Shown: piece by piece, positions 48,901 to 60,087 of the stretch | Layout of the letters: every line of letters begins with the position of its first letter | Numbering within the stretch: position 1 is the first letter of the stretch | DNA from: Trichinella spiralis | Taxonomy: Eukaryota; Nematoda; Enoplea; Trichinellida; Trichinellidae | Direction: 5' to 3' | Length of the DNA: 64,000 nucleotides | NCBI GenBank assembly: GCA_000181795.3 | Contig: CM012955.1 | Location: 14,855,731 to 14,919,730 of the forward strand | Made by a program: the position numbers and the translations under genes | Notes under the pieces: model-generated | What the model was told of the DNA's origin: nothing | Seen by the model: only the letters and a program-made list of their open reading frames with translations | Database searches by the model: none

Positions 48901-51736
48901 GGTGTTGCGGTATTGCTTGGGCACAGTGACATTATAACCTTCGATATGCAAGTGTTCAATTTCATTGGACGCTGCTCATATTTGCTTGCTAGAGACTTTG
49001 CAAAAGGCCGTTTCAGCGTTTGGCTTAGTCATATTGTGCAAGATGGCATTTTGCAACGAAGATCCGTTTCAATTCAGTACATGAACAATTTTGTACAGAT
49101 CAATTTTAATGATCGAGTAAGCGTTCATTTTTATTGTTTTTTTTCCGTTCATTAAGACGAACTTGTTCATTGGGATTCTTTTCTAGGTTTTGGTCAATTC
49201 GAAGGAAGTACATTTTCCTTGGATCAAGAAAAGTGAATTTGGAAACTTGGAACTGATGGTATCACGTCCGTCTAATCATCTTGTACGGGTAGACACCGCT
49301 GACGGCATAATACTGGAATGCTGCATGCATTACAAAATTTGTGCACTCGCTTTACCAAAGTGGTACCATGGCAAATCAGCAGGTAATTTCAATGCTGATC
49401 ATTAGTAGTTTTGTTTAATAAACTTGTTCTGTTTTCACAGGGATGTTTGGCATTAATGATTTGGAACCGCAAAATGATTTCATGCGACCGAATCGAACCA
49501 TGTCGTCCACGATTGAAGAGTTCGCGCATTATTGGACTATTTCGATGGACTGTCCGACAGTGCAGGCCGTTTCGAATCCATATAATGGGACTCGAGCGGA
49601 AAGTCATCGGATGAAATGCGCAGCGTTGTTTCAGGCTCGTATTACGTCTCCGTTGCGACGATGTTTTCATTATGTAGATCCAACACCGTACATGACGTTA
49701 TGCCTAGCTGAAGTAGATGAACGTGCAGAAATGAACGAATATGTTTTGGACAGTATGATAGCGCCTTGTAATACTTCTGCTGCGTATTTGATGGTTTGCC
49801 GAATGTTCGGCATTTCGTTGCAAATGCCAAAAGAATGCTGTAAAATAATGCTTTTGCTTCAAATCACAATGATTCAAAGAAATGGCATTTGTTTTTGTTG
49901 TGTTCCTTTTCAGTGACTTGTGAAGTATGGTCGACGACACTGAAAATTGGTGAACAGTTGAAAGTAATTCACCAGCAATCGAATGTCGACGTCGCGTTTG
50001 TTATCGAAGAGCACAACTGCATGGAAAGTTACACTGAAATGGTTCGAAATATCATCATTCAAATGGTCAAGGTGGAAAATAGTTTTCATTTTATCTTTCA
50101 CACCTAGAAAGTTGTTGATGATAGGCAGTATTTTTTTTTAAATTATTATGTAGATAATAAGTATGAAATAATTGGTATTTTTCATTTTCATAACGACAAT
50201 TGTATTATGAATTGTGATTTTGCATCCTCTTTATTCAGCTGCTTTCTGGAAAATTCAGCAATCATTCTGGTACAGTTCGATATTCAGTTTTCGGCTTCGG
50301 CGGTGAACGAGGAGAACACATGCTGCATCGTCATATGCTGCATCACTTCAAATATTTGACTCACTCGAAATTAATCGAAATGATCAACATGATGGAATTC
50401 GACGCAGCCAACACAGAGGAGCGGGTTGATTTGTTGGAAATTTTGCATCAGGTACTATCAGAGAACCCTTTCAGACCGGTATCCCAAAAAGTTATTGTTC
50501 TACTAAGTTGTGAGGCAGAACAGAAAACAAAGGTATACTCATTATACAATAATAGCTCGCAGTGCATGGTAAATATGTTAACCGGCATGTGTGAATTTTT
50601 TGTAGAATCGTTTTTACGATATTCGCAGTGAATTCTTGGAGAAGCAAATCTATTTTCATTTCATTACAACCAAAGATATACCATTGAGAATCATCTCACA
50701 GAAAAAAATACTAGGTATGTTCATTCATGTTTATCATTACTGAGCAGTATATATTTGCAGTCTTTTCACAATTACGTACTGTTTATTTATTTCCAAGTTT
50801 CGGTTATTTGTTGTCTGCAATATGCGTCTGCGTTATCTGTAATGCGTTATATTTAAATAAAGTTTTTTCTTTTATTCTTTATTGGATAAGAAGTGACACT
50901 TGTCAGTGTGAAAACATCAAAAATGAAAATTTTAAATAAGCAAAACGTTTATTTAAATTTGTATTTCAGGAGTAAGCCCAACAGTGCTGTTTGCCGAAGA
51001 TGGCAAAGTTGAAACTGAACTTAAGCACCACATGCTGCATTTGTATGAACCGTGCAGTATACTTGCAGTGCAAACAAATGGGACGACTTTTTCACTGCTG
51101 CCAAATGTAACGCATCATCAATATATATTATATAATAGCATGTTCGATTAGATGTTTGTTTATCCAATGATACTAAAATTTTAAGCGTGAAAAAGAAATA
51201 GCGACGATTGTTGGTCAATACATATCCGCAGTTGCTGAACAATCGCTGTGCCAAATTTGCACTTGCCATGCCCGGCATATGTTTTCAGACACTATCTGCT
51301 TTCCATGCAATCTTCCTACATACGTAAGAATAATTTTTGTTTAATTAAAAAGTACATTGAGCATCATTTACAAATTTAAATTTTAATACAAGCTCAGGGT
51401 TTTCTGTTTTTCTACACTGTTCTTTCTCTATTGCACTGTTATGTTTCATGTTACTATTCTCTATTACATATGCTATGAAAAAATTATGCTTCAAAAATTA
51501 AAAAATCGTCCATTCATTTTTCACCTCATTACCAACCTTATGGGGCTTTAATCAGTTATTGTATGCATTCAGTAAGAAAATAATTGACTTTGATTTGAAA
51601 CGTATATGAAAATATTATTGAAGTTTTAGATTTTAAATTACAAACTTGTGGTATTATTATTTGGTGAATTTACATGTGCAATTTGCAGGTTCATTACGCT
51701 GACCCGCTGCATTTCAGCAAACCTATAAAGTTCTGA
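36910..51736 (+). CDS. Apolipophorin-type large lipid transfer protein (LLTP)
   Basis: 41 phase-consistent exons, about 3147 residues: 36910-36958, 37032-37079, 37183-37349, 37524-37736, 37812-37952, 38006-38216, 38273-38707, 38780-38928, 38994-39146, 39451-39595, 39651-40078, 40145-40312, 40611-40981, 41128-41392, 41462-41674, 41741-41858, 41935-42251, 42309-42689, 43050-43445, 43498-43688, 43818-44504, 44597-45128, 45283-45401, 45475-45801, 46027-46322, 46416-46603, 46727-46881, 46963-47107, 47463-47625, 47698-47795, 47861-48106, 48185-48419, 48902-49116, 49187-49382, 49441-49839, 49914-50071, 50239-50532, 50606-50714, 50970-51106, 51186-51323, 51689-51736. A signal peptide is followed by the vitellogenin_N module, about residues 33-769 (beta barrel, then paired helices; note VGSMVWSYLETLRYSESPS). 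A long beta-rich lipid-binding body follows. A von Willebrand D domain starts near 2584 (LGHSDIITFDMQVFNFIGRC; GMFGINDLEPQNDF) with a C8-like Cys block, then a vWA-like tail. Size and the C-terminal vWD match insect apolipophorin, not vitellogenin (about 1700) or MTP (about 900). It should be secreted as a lipoprotein scaffold. The exon 16 donor (41859) is the least certain join. Confidence 0.85.
43722..43739. repeat. (TA)n microsatellite in an apolipophorin intron
   Basis: TA dinucleotide run in the intron between exons 20 and 21. Confidence 0.75.
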
Positions 51737-52418
51737 TTGCACTGGACTGATTAATAACAACGGACGTTATTGCTGATTGGAAAGATCATTCTTTTTTCTT
51801 AGAAAGTCTGTCACTGCTGATTATTCATACGCAGCTAATAGTTAGATGTTTTTTTTTGAATTAAGAACTAGTAAAATAGGAGTGAACTTTCTTTATTGCT
51901 TGTCCTTAATGTGTGTTGCGGAAGCGGATACTTTTTGAATAAGAAAATTCTTCTCAACCGCTGTTCTGTGGAGTGCAAGCGCAATAAATTATTTGCATAA
52001 GTAAGGTTAATTTATCAATGCATGGAATTTCTTCTGCTCAGGGGTGAATTGATAAGCGTAAACAAATTATTCAATGTGCGAATCCGACAATAAGCACATA
52101 ATTATTAAAGTTATTAATCTTGCAGAATAGCGTTATTTTTGATAATTCAACTGTGAGGAAGTTTTCCACAGGTTTTTTCCGGTCACCAAACCGAAGCGTT
52201 CGGATTATTTGCAGTTTTGCGAAAAACTCACTTAAGTAAGTTACTTTTTACAATTTTTGATCTTACAAATTTCGAATTGAAAATTATTCAATTTTTGAGT
52301 AACAATGCAGCTATTGTTTTTTTTTTTTTGAATGAATTCATTCACGCATTTAACGCAACATTTGCTTTCTTAAAATCACTGATTAACTGTTTACGTTTTA
52401 CAGTTCAATTGCAACAGC
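51737..52418. other. 3' flank of the apolipophorin gene
   Basis: A poly(A) signal AATAAA lies at 51983, about 250 bases past the stop codon. The rest is AT-rich without a supported gene. Confidence 0.5.
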
Positions 52419-53414
52419 ATGCAGTACCCCCCAACTATTCGTAGAACATGCCATAAATTTGCATTGATGTCATTGTCAGACGATCCAGTGACAGGTGATA
52501 TTAAAACAGACCAAGAAAGTTTATCCTGTAAGGTGTCATTTAGTTGTTTCAAGTAATGATCAGAACATAATTTAAATAATTGTGAAGATTGACTTTATTT
52601 AGTGCCAAATTGGGAGGAAGAAGATGAGCTACTACTTTGGAAATGTATTGCTCTTCATAAACCAGAAAGTGCTGCTCTGTTTACTGTATCTATTGAAGAT
52701 GAATGCCGGTCGCCTTCAACAAGGAGAACAAAGGCAAAATCTATTAATTGCAATTTGACTTTGAAATTTTATGCAAAATGTTCTATTCTAGGATTCAAAA
52801 AATCAATTCACCAACATACTTTCTAATTCTAAAACCGAATGTGCTGATCTTACCCAGTTAACTTTCCGAAGTAGCTTAACAAGTCGTCGTTTTCCAATAA
52901 TGGGGAAGGTTAGTAATTTTTGTAAAATTAATTGAAATTAGTATAGAATATACTATATGCATAACTTAATTAATATATATATATATATATATATATATAC
53001 TTTTTTTCAAATTTGTACATGAATCATTTTCGCTGAGTAATTTTCATGCAGTCGTTATTCTGCGTTATGCGTGCTAGTGCAACACTGTGCTTCAGCTTTT
53101 ATGTCGCATTCTGTGAAAAAGTCATAATTTGCAATTACTACAAATTTAAACAAAGTGAGAAGAAATAATCAGATCTGTAGTGATGTACTGTTTTTGTAAA
53201 AGTAACAGTGAAATTATACAATTGTCAACTGAGCCATATATAATTATTTTCAGTTTGTTATCAAGCTTCAGTCAGTTGGTTGTCTGTTTCTATTAATTTA
53301 TAGGGAGGTCTTCGTCGTCTTCAAAACGGTAAATTGTTCACTAAAAGCAAAGCCACTATGCGGAAGGCGACAACAGCAGAAGCTGAAAATAAGCCGGTCG
53401 GTATTGAAAAGTAG
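52419..53414 (+). CDS. Small protein of unknown function (155 residues)
   Basis: Four exons with consistent phases: 52419-52527, 52603-52733, 52792-52908, 53304-53414. I do not recognise the family. The N-terminus (MQYPPTIRRTCHKFALMSL) leads to an acidic, Trp-containing segment (LPNWEEEDELLLWKCIALH), then Ser/Thr/Arg-rich sequence, and a basic C-terminal half (FRSSLTSRRFPIMGKGGLRR). There is no signal peptide or membrane segment; the basic tail suggests a nuclear or nucleic-acid-associated protein, which is only a guess. Intron 2 (52734-52791) must use a GC donor (AAG|GCAAAA) to stay open. The gene ends just before the duplicated repeat block, and its 3' untranslated region probably runs into it. 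The start is the first ATG in frame; an upstream exon is possible. Confidence 0.5.
52971..52999. repeat. (TA)n microsatellite
   Basis: TA run in intron 3 of the small 155-residue gene. Confidence 0.75.
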
Positions 53415-53855
53415 ATTGATCGCACCAGAACGTTTATTTCATTCGAGAATTTCAAGCGAAATTTCCTTTATTTCAACGACGTGTAATTTTTTGAAAAATA
53501 TTGTTAATAACTGTAAGACGATGAATATTAAGTTTGATAAAACTGACAAAATTCCTACAGCGTTTCTTTCAACAGATAAATTCAGCAAAAGGCAATGTTA
53601 GAAATAGAATAAATAATGTTTAACAGGCAAACAGTCATATGATCATTTTATTCAGAGTAATATCTACTAACCAATAGTATAAAAAAGCACTGCGTTTTCA
53701 TTTCGTATGTAATTTTATGACACTTTCAATCAATGTAAATGCGGACATAACAGAATTAGATTTTTGCGTTCAATTCTGTTGTTGTAAAAGATAAACTTTT
53801 TTCATGAAAGAAAGCTGCGTTACATTATGATAAATTGTATTGAGATAGCAGAGGT

Positions 53856-53880
53856 AAATCAAATCAAATCAAATCAAATT
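53856..53880. repeat. (AAATC)n pentanucleotide repeat
   Basis: About four units here and five in the duplicate at about 56366; the unit count is one of the few differences between the two copies. Confidence 0.85.
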
Positions 53881-55562
53881 AAAATAACCTTTCTTTGAAA
53901 TTATCATTTTTTAATCAGAAAAAATATGAAAATAAAAGTAATAAGTTGTTATAATTTGAAAAATGAGAATATCATAGCGGATACACTACAGTATAACGTA
54001 AAATTTTTAGTTTCTTTAAAATTTGTTTTTAATTTTTATAAAATTGCTCATCTTCTGCCATATTATTGAAAAGCTTTCTACAGATGTTTGAAGAAATAGA
54101 AGAATTACAAATGGAAATGGAATTTTGTTTATGCGGTTCTAAAATTTTTGCATATTTTCAAGTGAATATTTGCTATAGTTGACAATGTTGCAGGTTCGTG
54201 ATGCACAGCACAATGATGAAATGAAAATGACCATTTTCTGAAGTACTACCACTGCAAACCGATAACTCAACGTGCAGATAACTCCGTGAAATATGGAACC
54301 TAAACGAATATAAAATATGAAAGATGAAATGTTTTTCAAAAAACGTATTAAAAAGAGAATGCAATTTTAATGATTTCTAATCACTATTTGCAGCTGTATT
54401 TTGAAAACAACCTTAAAAAGTTGAATACAAAAGTGGAAATTAATCTTGCTCATGACACCAATTTGACATTTTGCTCTTCTTTCTGAAACATTATTTGTAA
54501 CGAAATTCAAAATTAATCTGATAAGATGGAAATATGTTGAATAATCTGGCGCTTTGTGCTAATGGAAAGAAAGACTGTTGACTGAAAAACTGGAAAATGT
54601 TTTTTTATATTTCAAACAGCTGCCTTTCGAAAGAATAAATTCAATTTTTTGCCATATTTTACGTTTTTCGAGGTTTAAAACAATGCTTCAGTATTCTTTT
54701 AGAATGAACAACTTTATTTTGATAGTTTTTTAAAGGCATATATATTTTTTTAAATTAACGTATGTCCAAATTTAGCACTATTATCGACATTTAATTTATT
54801 TTGTTGGTAAATATCAAAATTTGTTCCACTGCTTTGGGACAGTTCTGTGTCCTTTGATGGCGCAATATCAGGAAACGCAACAAGTATTATATGAACAAAC
54901 GTATTAAGGGTAACAGTATTATTTTAAATTTCTACCCAATAAATATAACATTAATTTTAGATAACATGAAATGTGCATGTTATGCTTAATGTTGAAAATT
55001 ACCTATTATTGAAAATAGGCAACACCCCTTGCCCATTCTTGACAATAGGCAAAAATATTGCCTAATATGAAGTTTGGCAAATTTATTAAAGTTCATATGG
55101 ATAAAAAGGCAGTGTATTAATTAGATTTCAAATGCGATATAAATTATAAATTATGTGACAAATTCTATTGCATTACTGGTTATAGTGATTGCGCGGAGAC
55201 CTCTAAGCCAGGAATATGCAAACTTTTTTTTACCATCGACCCCCTATGGTTCTCCTTGATGCCTCATCGACCCCCAAGCTCATAAAATAAATATTAATAA
55301 TAATAAATTTCTTTATTATAATGCATACTTTACCCTTTTCACAATTAATGGTTCTCGATCAGATTCATTTCATCTTTACGTTTAATTATCCTTTCTTCAG
55401 TTTGTACATCTGTTCCTATAAAGGCCGTATTTATGTGAATTCAAGGTAGTTGATGATTTTTTATTTAACTCCTTGGCATCGTTAATGTGAAGGATATGTT
55501 CGATGAACAGCAGCAAGGGCATTGATATTTGGCTGGAAATTGGTGAGTTTCAGGCGCAAGTC

Positions 55563-55931
55563 TCAACGCATTTCGAGGTTCAGTCTGTTCCTTTGCTTTG
55601 ATAAAATCGCATTTACGTGGCTGAAACCAGCTTCAACCAGGTATGAACTTGGAAATGCTAGTAAAATTGGCTGAGCTGCTGCACTTAGCTTGGGGTATTT
55701 AGTGGTAATATTTACATTACTCCAAAACTCACTGAGGCTTTTATGTTTGAACAGTAAATTAGCCTCGAGATCCGAGCTGATCATCTCAACGAGATTTTCT
55801 TGCAATGAAAATCCAATGTTGGCGGAATTTAGTTGTATGTCGAATAGAGTAATTATTCAATTGGGTACATTCATCATATTCAGGTCCTCAAAACGTATTT
55901 TAAAGTTTTCCCTTAATTTTTTCAGGTGATT
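55563..55931 (-). pseudogene. Truncated hAT transposase C-terminus (copy 1)
   Basis: The minus strand encodes the hAT dimerisation region (LSEFWSNVNITTKYPKLS, SSYLVEAGFSHVNAILSKQ), ending at the stop at 55563. The frame is cut off by the N gap. Upstream residues near the gap differ from copy 2. Confidence 0.8.
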
Positions 55932-55941
55932 NNNNNNNNNN
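55932..55941. other. Assembly gap (10 N)
   Basis: Ten N separate the two copies of the duplicated block. True gap length and order are unknown. Confidence 1.
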
Positions 55942-58450
55942 GTTTATTTCATTCGAGAATTTCAAGCGAAATTTCCTTTATTTCATCGACGTGTAATTTT
56001 TTGAAAAATATTGTTAATAACTGTAAGACGATGAATATTAAGTTTGATAAAACTGACAAAATTCCTACAGCGTTTCTTTCAACAGATAAATTCAGCAAAA
56101 GGCAATGTTAGAAATAGAATAAATAATGTTTAACAGGCAAACAGTCATATGATCATTTTATTCAGAGTAATATCTACTAACCAATAGTATAAAAAAGCAC
56201 TGCGTTTTCATTTCGTATGTAATTTTATGACACTTTCAATCAATGTAAATGCGGACATAACAGAATTAGATTTTTGCGTTCAATTCTGTTGTTGTAAAAG
56301 ATAAACTTTTTTCATGAAAGAAAGCTGCGTTACATTGTGATAAATTGTATTGAGATAGCAGAGGTAAATCAAATCAAATCAAATCAAATCAAATTAAAAT
56401 AACCTTTCTTTGAAATTATCATTTTTTAATCAGAAAAAATATGAAAATAAAAGTAATAAGTTGTTATAATTTGAAAAATGAGAATATCATAGCGGATACA
56501 CTACAGTATAACGTAAAATTTTTAGTTTCTTTAAAATTTGTTTTTAATTTTTATAAAATTGCTCATCTTCTGCCATATTATTGAAAAGCTTTCTACAGAT
56601 GTTTGAAAAAATAGAAGAATTACAAATGGAAATGGAATTTTGTTTATGCGGTTCTAAAATTTTTGCATATTTTCAAGTGAATATTTGCTATAGTTGACAA
56701 TGTTGCAGGTTCGTGATGTACAGCACAATGATGAAATGAAAATGATCATTTTCTGAAGTACTACCACTGCAAACCGATAACTCAACGTGCAGATAACTCC
56801 GTGAAATATGGAACCTAAACGAATATAAAATATGAAAGATGAGATGTTTTTCAAAAAACGTATTAAAAAGAGAATGCAATTTTAATGATTTCTAATCACT
56901 ATTTGCAGCTGTATTTTGAAAACAACCTTAAAAAGTTGAATACAAAAGTGGAAATTAATCTTGCTCATGACACCAATTTGACATTTTGCTCTTCTTTCTG
57001 CAACATTATTTGTAACGAAATTCAAAATTAATCTGATAAGATGGAAATATGTTGAATAATCTGGCGCTTTGTGCTAATGGAAAGAAAGACTGTTGACTGA
57101 AAAATTGGAAAATGTTTTTTTATATTTCAAACAGCTGCCTTTCGAAAGAATAAATTCAATTTTTTGCCATATTTTACGTTTTTCGAGGTTTAAAACAATG
57201 CTTCAGTATTTTTTTTAGAATGAACAACTTTATTTTGATAGTTTTTTAAAGGCATATATATTTTTTTAAATTAACGTATGTCCAAATTTAGCACTATTAT
57301 CGACATTTAATTTATTTTGTTGGTAAATATCAAAATTTGTTCCACTGCTTTGAGACAGTTCTGTGTCCTTTGACGGCGCTATATCAGGAAACGCAACAAG
57401 TATTATATGAACAAACGTATTAACGGTAATAGTATTATTTTAAATTTCTACCCAATAAATATAACATTAATTTTAGGTAACATGAAATGTGCATGTTATG
57501 CTTAATGTTGAAAATTACCTATTATTGAAAATAGGCAACACCCCTTGCCCATTCTTGACAATAGGCAAAAATATTGCCTAATATGAAGTTTGGCAAATTT
57601 ATTAAAGTTCATATGGATAAAAAGGCAGTGTATTAATTAGATTTCAAATGCGATATAAATTATAAATTATGTGACAAATTCTATTGCATTACTGGTTATA
57701 GTGATTGCGCGGAGACCTCTAAGCCAGGAATATGCAAACTTTTTTTTACCATCGACCCCCTATGGTTCTCCTTGATGCCTCATCGACCCCCAAGCTCATA
57801 AAATAAATATTAATAATAATAAATTTCTTTATTATAATGTATACTTTACCCTTTTCACAATTAATGGTTCTCGATCAGATTCATTTCATCTTTACGTTTA
57901 ATTATCCTTTCTTCAGTTTGTACATCTGTTCCTATAAAGGCCGTATTTATGTGAATTCAAGGTAGTTGATGATTTTTTATTTAACTCCTTGGCATCGTTA
58001 ATGTGAAGGATATGTTCGATGAACAGCAGCAAGGGCATTGATATTTGGCTGGAAATTGGTGAGTTTCAGGCGCAAGTCTCAACGCATTTCGAGGTTCAGT
58101 CTGTTCCTTTGCTTTGATAAAATCGCATTTACGTGGCTGAAACCAGCTTCAACCAGGTATGAACTTGGAAATGCTAGTAAAATTGGCTGAGCTGCTGCAC
58201 TTAGCTTGGGGTATTTAGTGGTAATATTTACATTACTCCAAAACTCACTGAGGCTTTTATGTTTGAACAGTAATTTAGCCTCGAGATCCGCGCTTATCAT
58301 CTCAACGTGCTTTTCCTGCAATGAAAATTCAATGTTCGCATTTTCTATTTCTATGTCGAATAGTGTAATTATCCAGTCTGGTACCGTCATGTTCTCCAGG
58401 TCCTCAAAACGTATTTTAAAGTTTTCCCTTAATTTTTCCAGGTGATTGAT
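55942..58450. repeat. Tandem duplicate, copy 2 (about 2.5 kb)
   Basis: Second copy of the block beginning at gtttatttcattcgag. It continues without a break into the body of the hAT relic, so this is the copy with intact context to its right. Confidence 0.9.
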
Positions 58451-59970
58451 ATATATCTCCAAGTAAAGGTCTGAAACATCTGCTCCTTCTTCCAGTTTTT
58501 GTAAATTTGAAAAATACTTGAAATCTCGTCGTGCCAAAAAAGATTTAAACGGGCCTATTTTAGCTCGGAAGCCTATTAGCACTGTTCGTGCTTGAATAAT
58601 GGAGACATCTTTTCCTTGCAGACGTTTCTGTGTTTCATGAAATTTTCAATACAGGTCTGCCAAATAGAACACATGGTTCTTACACTTCTTCAACTCCTCA
58701 CATAATGTCTGGTCCACATCAGCAAGAAACTCCACAGTCGAGTGATTCAAATCAACAAGTCTTTGTAAGCAATCCTCTCCTGACAACCATCATACTTCCG
58801 TATGAAAAAGCAGTAGGTTGAAAGTTTCATCATTTTTATCACATAAGATTGCAAATAGTCCGCAATTCGTCGGTTGCCCTTTAATTTTATCGACTGCCTT
58901 AATATAAACTTATAAGGCAGCATGCAGTTCACCACTGAGATTCTTGGCAACAAGATGATGTCTGTGTAACACGCAGTGAACAGCGCGTACATCAGGAACC
59001 GTTTCCTTGAGTAAGGTAGCAAATCCTCTGTAACGGCCAACCATTGCTGGTGCACCATCATTAGCCACTGCAGTAATATTCCCGTGGGGAACATTGTGTT
59101 CTTTCAAATAATGCTCTAAGCATCGAAAAATTGTCTCACCCTTTGCATCACCTTTAAGATAATTGGCAAAAAAAACTCGTCAACAATGCACTTTAGGCTT
59201 TGACTATAATACCCTACATATTCCATAAGAATAATCGAGCAACCGAAAGCTGACTCATCTAGTTGGATGGAAAATTTGCAATGTTGTAGCTCAAACACCA
59301 AAGTTTTCTCCACATCGCTGGCCATTTCATCGATGCGTCGCTGCACTGTCTTTGCACTTAAAGGGATACACTTCAGAACAGGTTCAGAGTCTTTTTTCAT
59401 AACAGTTTCAATCTCTTCTTTAATAGCTGGTATAACGATCTCCTCACCAATGGTATACGACTGTGCTTTCTTTGCTATATTAAGGGAGATGCTGTATGAT
59501 GCCTTCAATCCTCCATCACAATCAACACTGACACCAGGCGCTTTACAAAACCCCTTCAAATTGGGTTGATTTCTAATTTCTTCTTTCAGCACCTTAAAAA
59601 ACTCAATATTTTTGTTTTTCTTATCAGGTTGAACCCTTTCGAGGTGGTCTTTCGTTTTTGAAGGCTTCATGGCATCGTTACTGATAACCTTTTAACATAG
59701 CAGGCACATAGGCATGGTTTCATTAGAAAAAGAAGCTATGAGACCAAATTTCAAATTTTCTTGCGAATATTGTCAGCACTTCTTCTTTGCATCAGCGCTC
59801 GCCATTATGTTCAGAAATAAAGCGCAGCTACGCTCGCTGTCATGCGTTGCTTCAATTACGTGCGGCCGCTGTCACGCGGACGTCCACCCCATGCAGCTGT
59901 GCACAATTTATCATTGAGGCTTCTCTCAAGAAAATAATAGACAAGTATTTTGGCGATTTATTGGAAAAGC
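58079..59970 (-). pseudogene. hAT-superfamily transposase relic, ZBED5 type
   Basis: Read on the minus strand, this is a nearly full-length BED-finger hAT transposase. The BED remnant has KVISNDAMKPSKTKDHLERV. The catalytic core includes HCKFSIQLDESAFGC, ITAVANDGAPAMVGRYRGF and VHCVLHRHHLVAKNLSGEL. The C-terminal dimerisation region ends at 58079. It is dead: in-frame stops at 59773-59775, 59692-59694, 58910-58912, 58790-58792 and 58646-58648, plus a one-base frameshift in the A8 run at 59168-59175. At least one stop (58790) looks like a CGA-to-TGA change. The second BED histidine appears as Gln (RVQPDKK). The 3' end shows a CAAACTTTT / TCGACCCCC motif at about 57737-57757, usual near hAT ends. 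I could not fix the terminal repeats or the 8-bp target duplication. Confidence 0.85.
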
Positions 59971-60087
59971 AATGAAGCAAATTTAGAGGCCCATTATTCC
60001 AAAACTAGTGGACAGTTCCGGAGAGAGAGACGGTTCCACTGAGTGCTAAATTTGGGCTTTTTGCTACTACCTAAATTTATTCTGCAA

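Larger units (their letters stand above)
53432..55931. repeat. Tandem duplicate, copy 1 (about 2.5 kb)
   Basis: Begins at gtttatttcattcgag and runs to the N gap. It is nearly identical to copy 2 (55942 onward) over about 2.3 kb; the offset grows from 2510 to 2516 through one extra AAATC unit and a T insertion in copy 2. In the last 200 bases (from about 55750) many substitutions appear. It contains the 3' end of a hAT transposon (55563-55931, minus strand) and about 2.1 kb of noncoding sequence. Open frames in the noncoding part are short and low-complexity. Confidence 0.9.

Noticed and set aside
53404-53601. Open frame at the start of duplicate copy 1 (and its twin near 55942)
   Set aside because: Short, Lys/Ser/Ile-rich and lacking a family. 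Its presence in both copies reflects the duplication, not selection.
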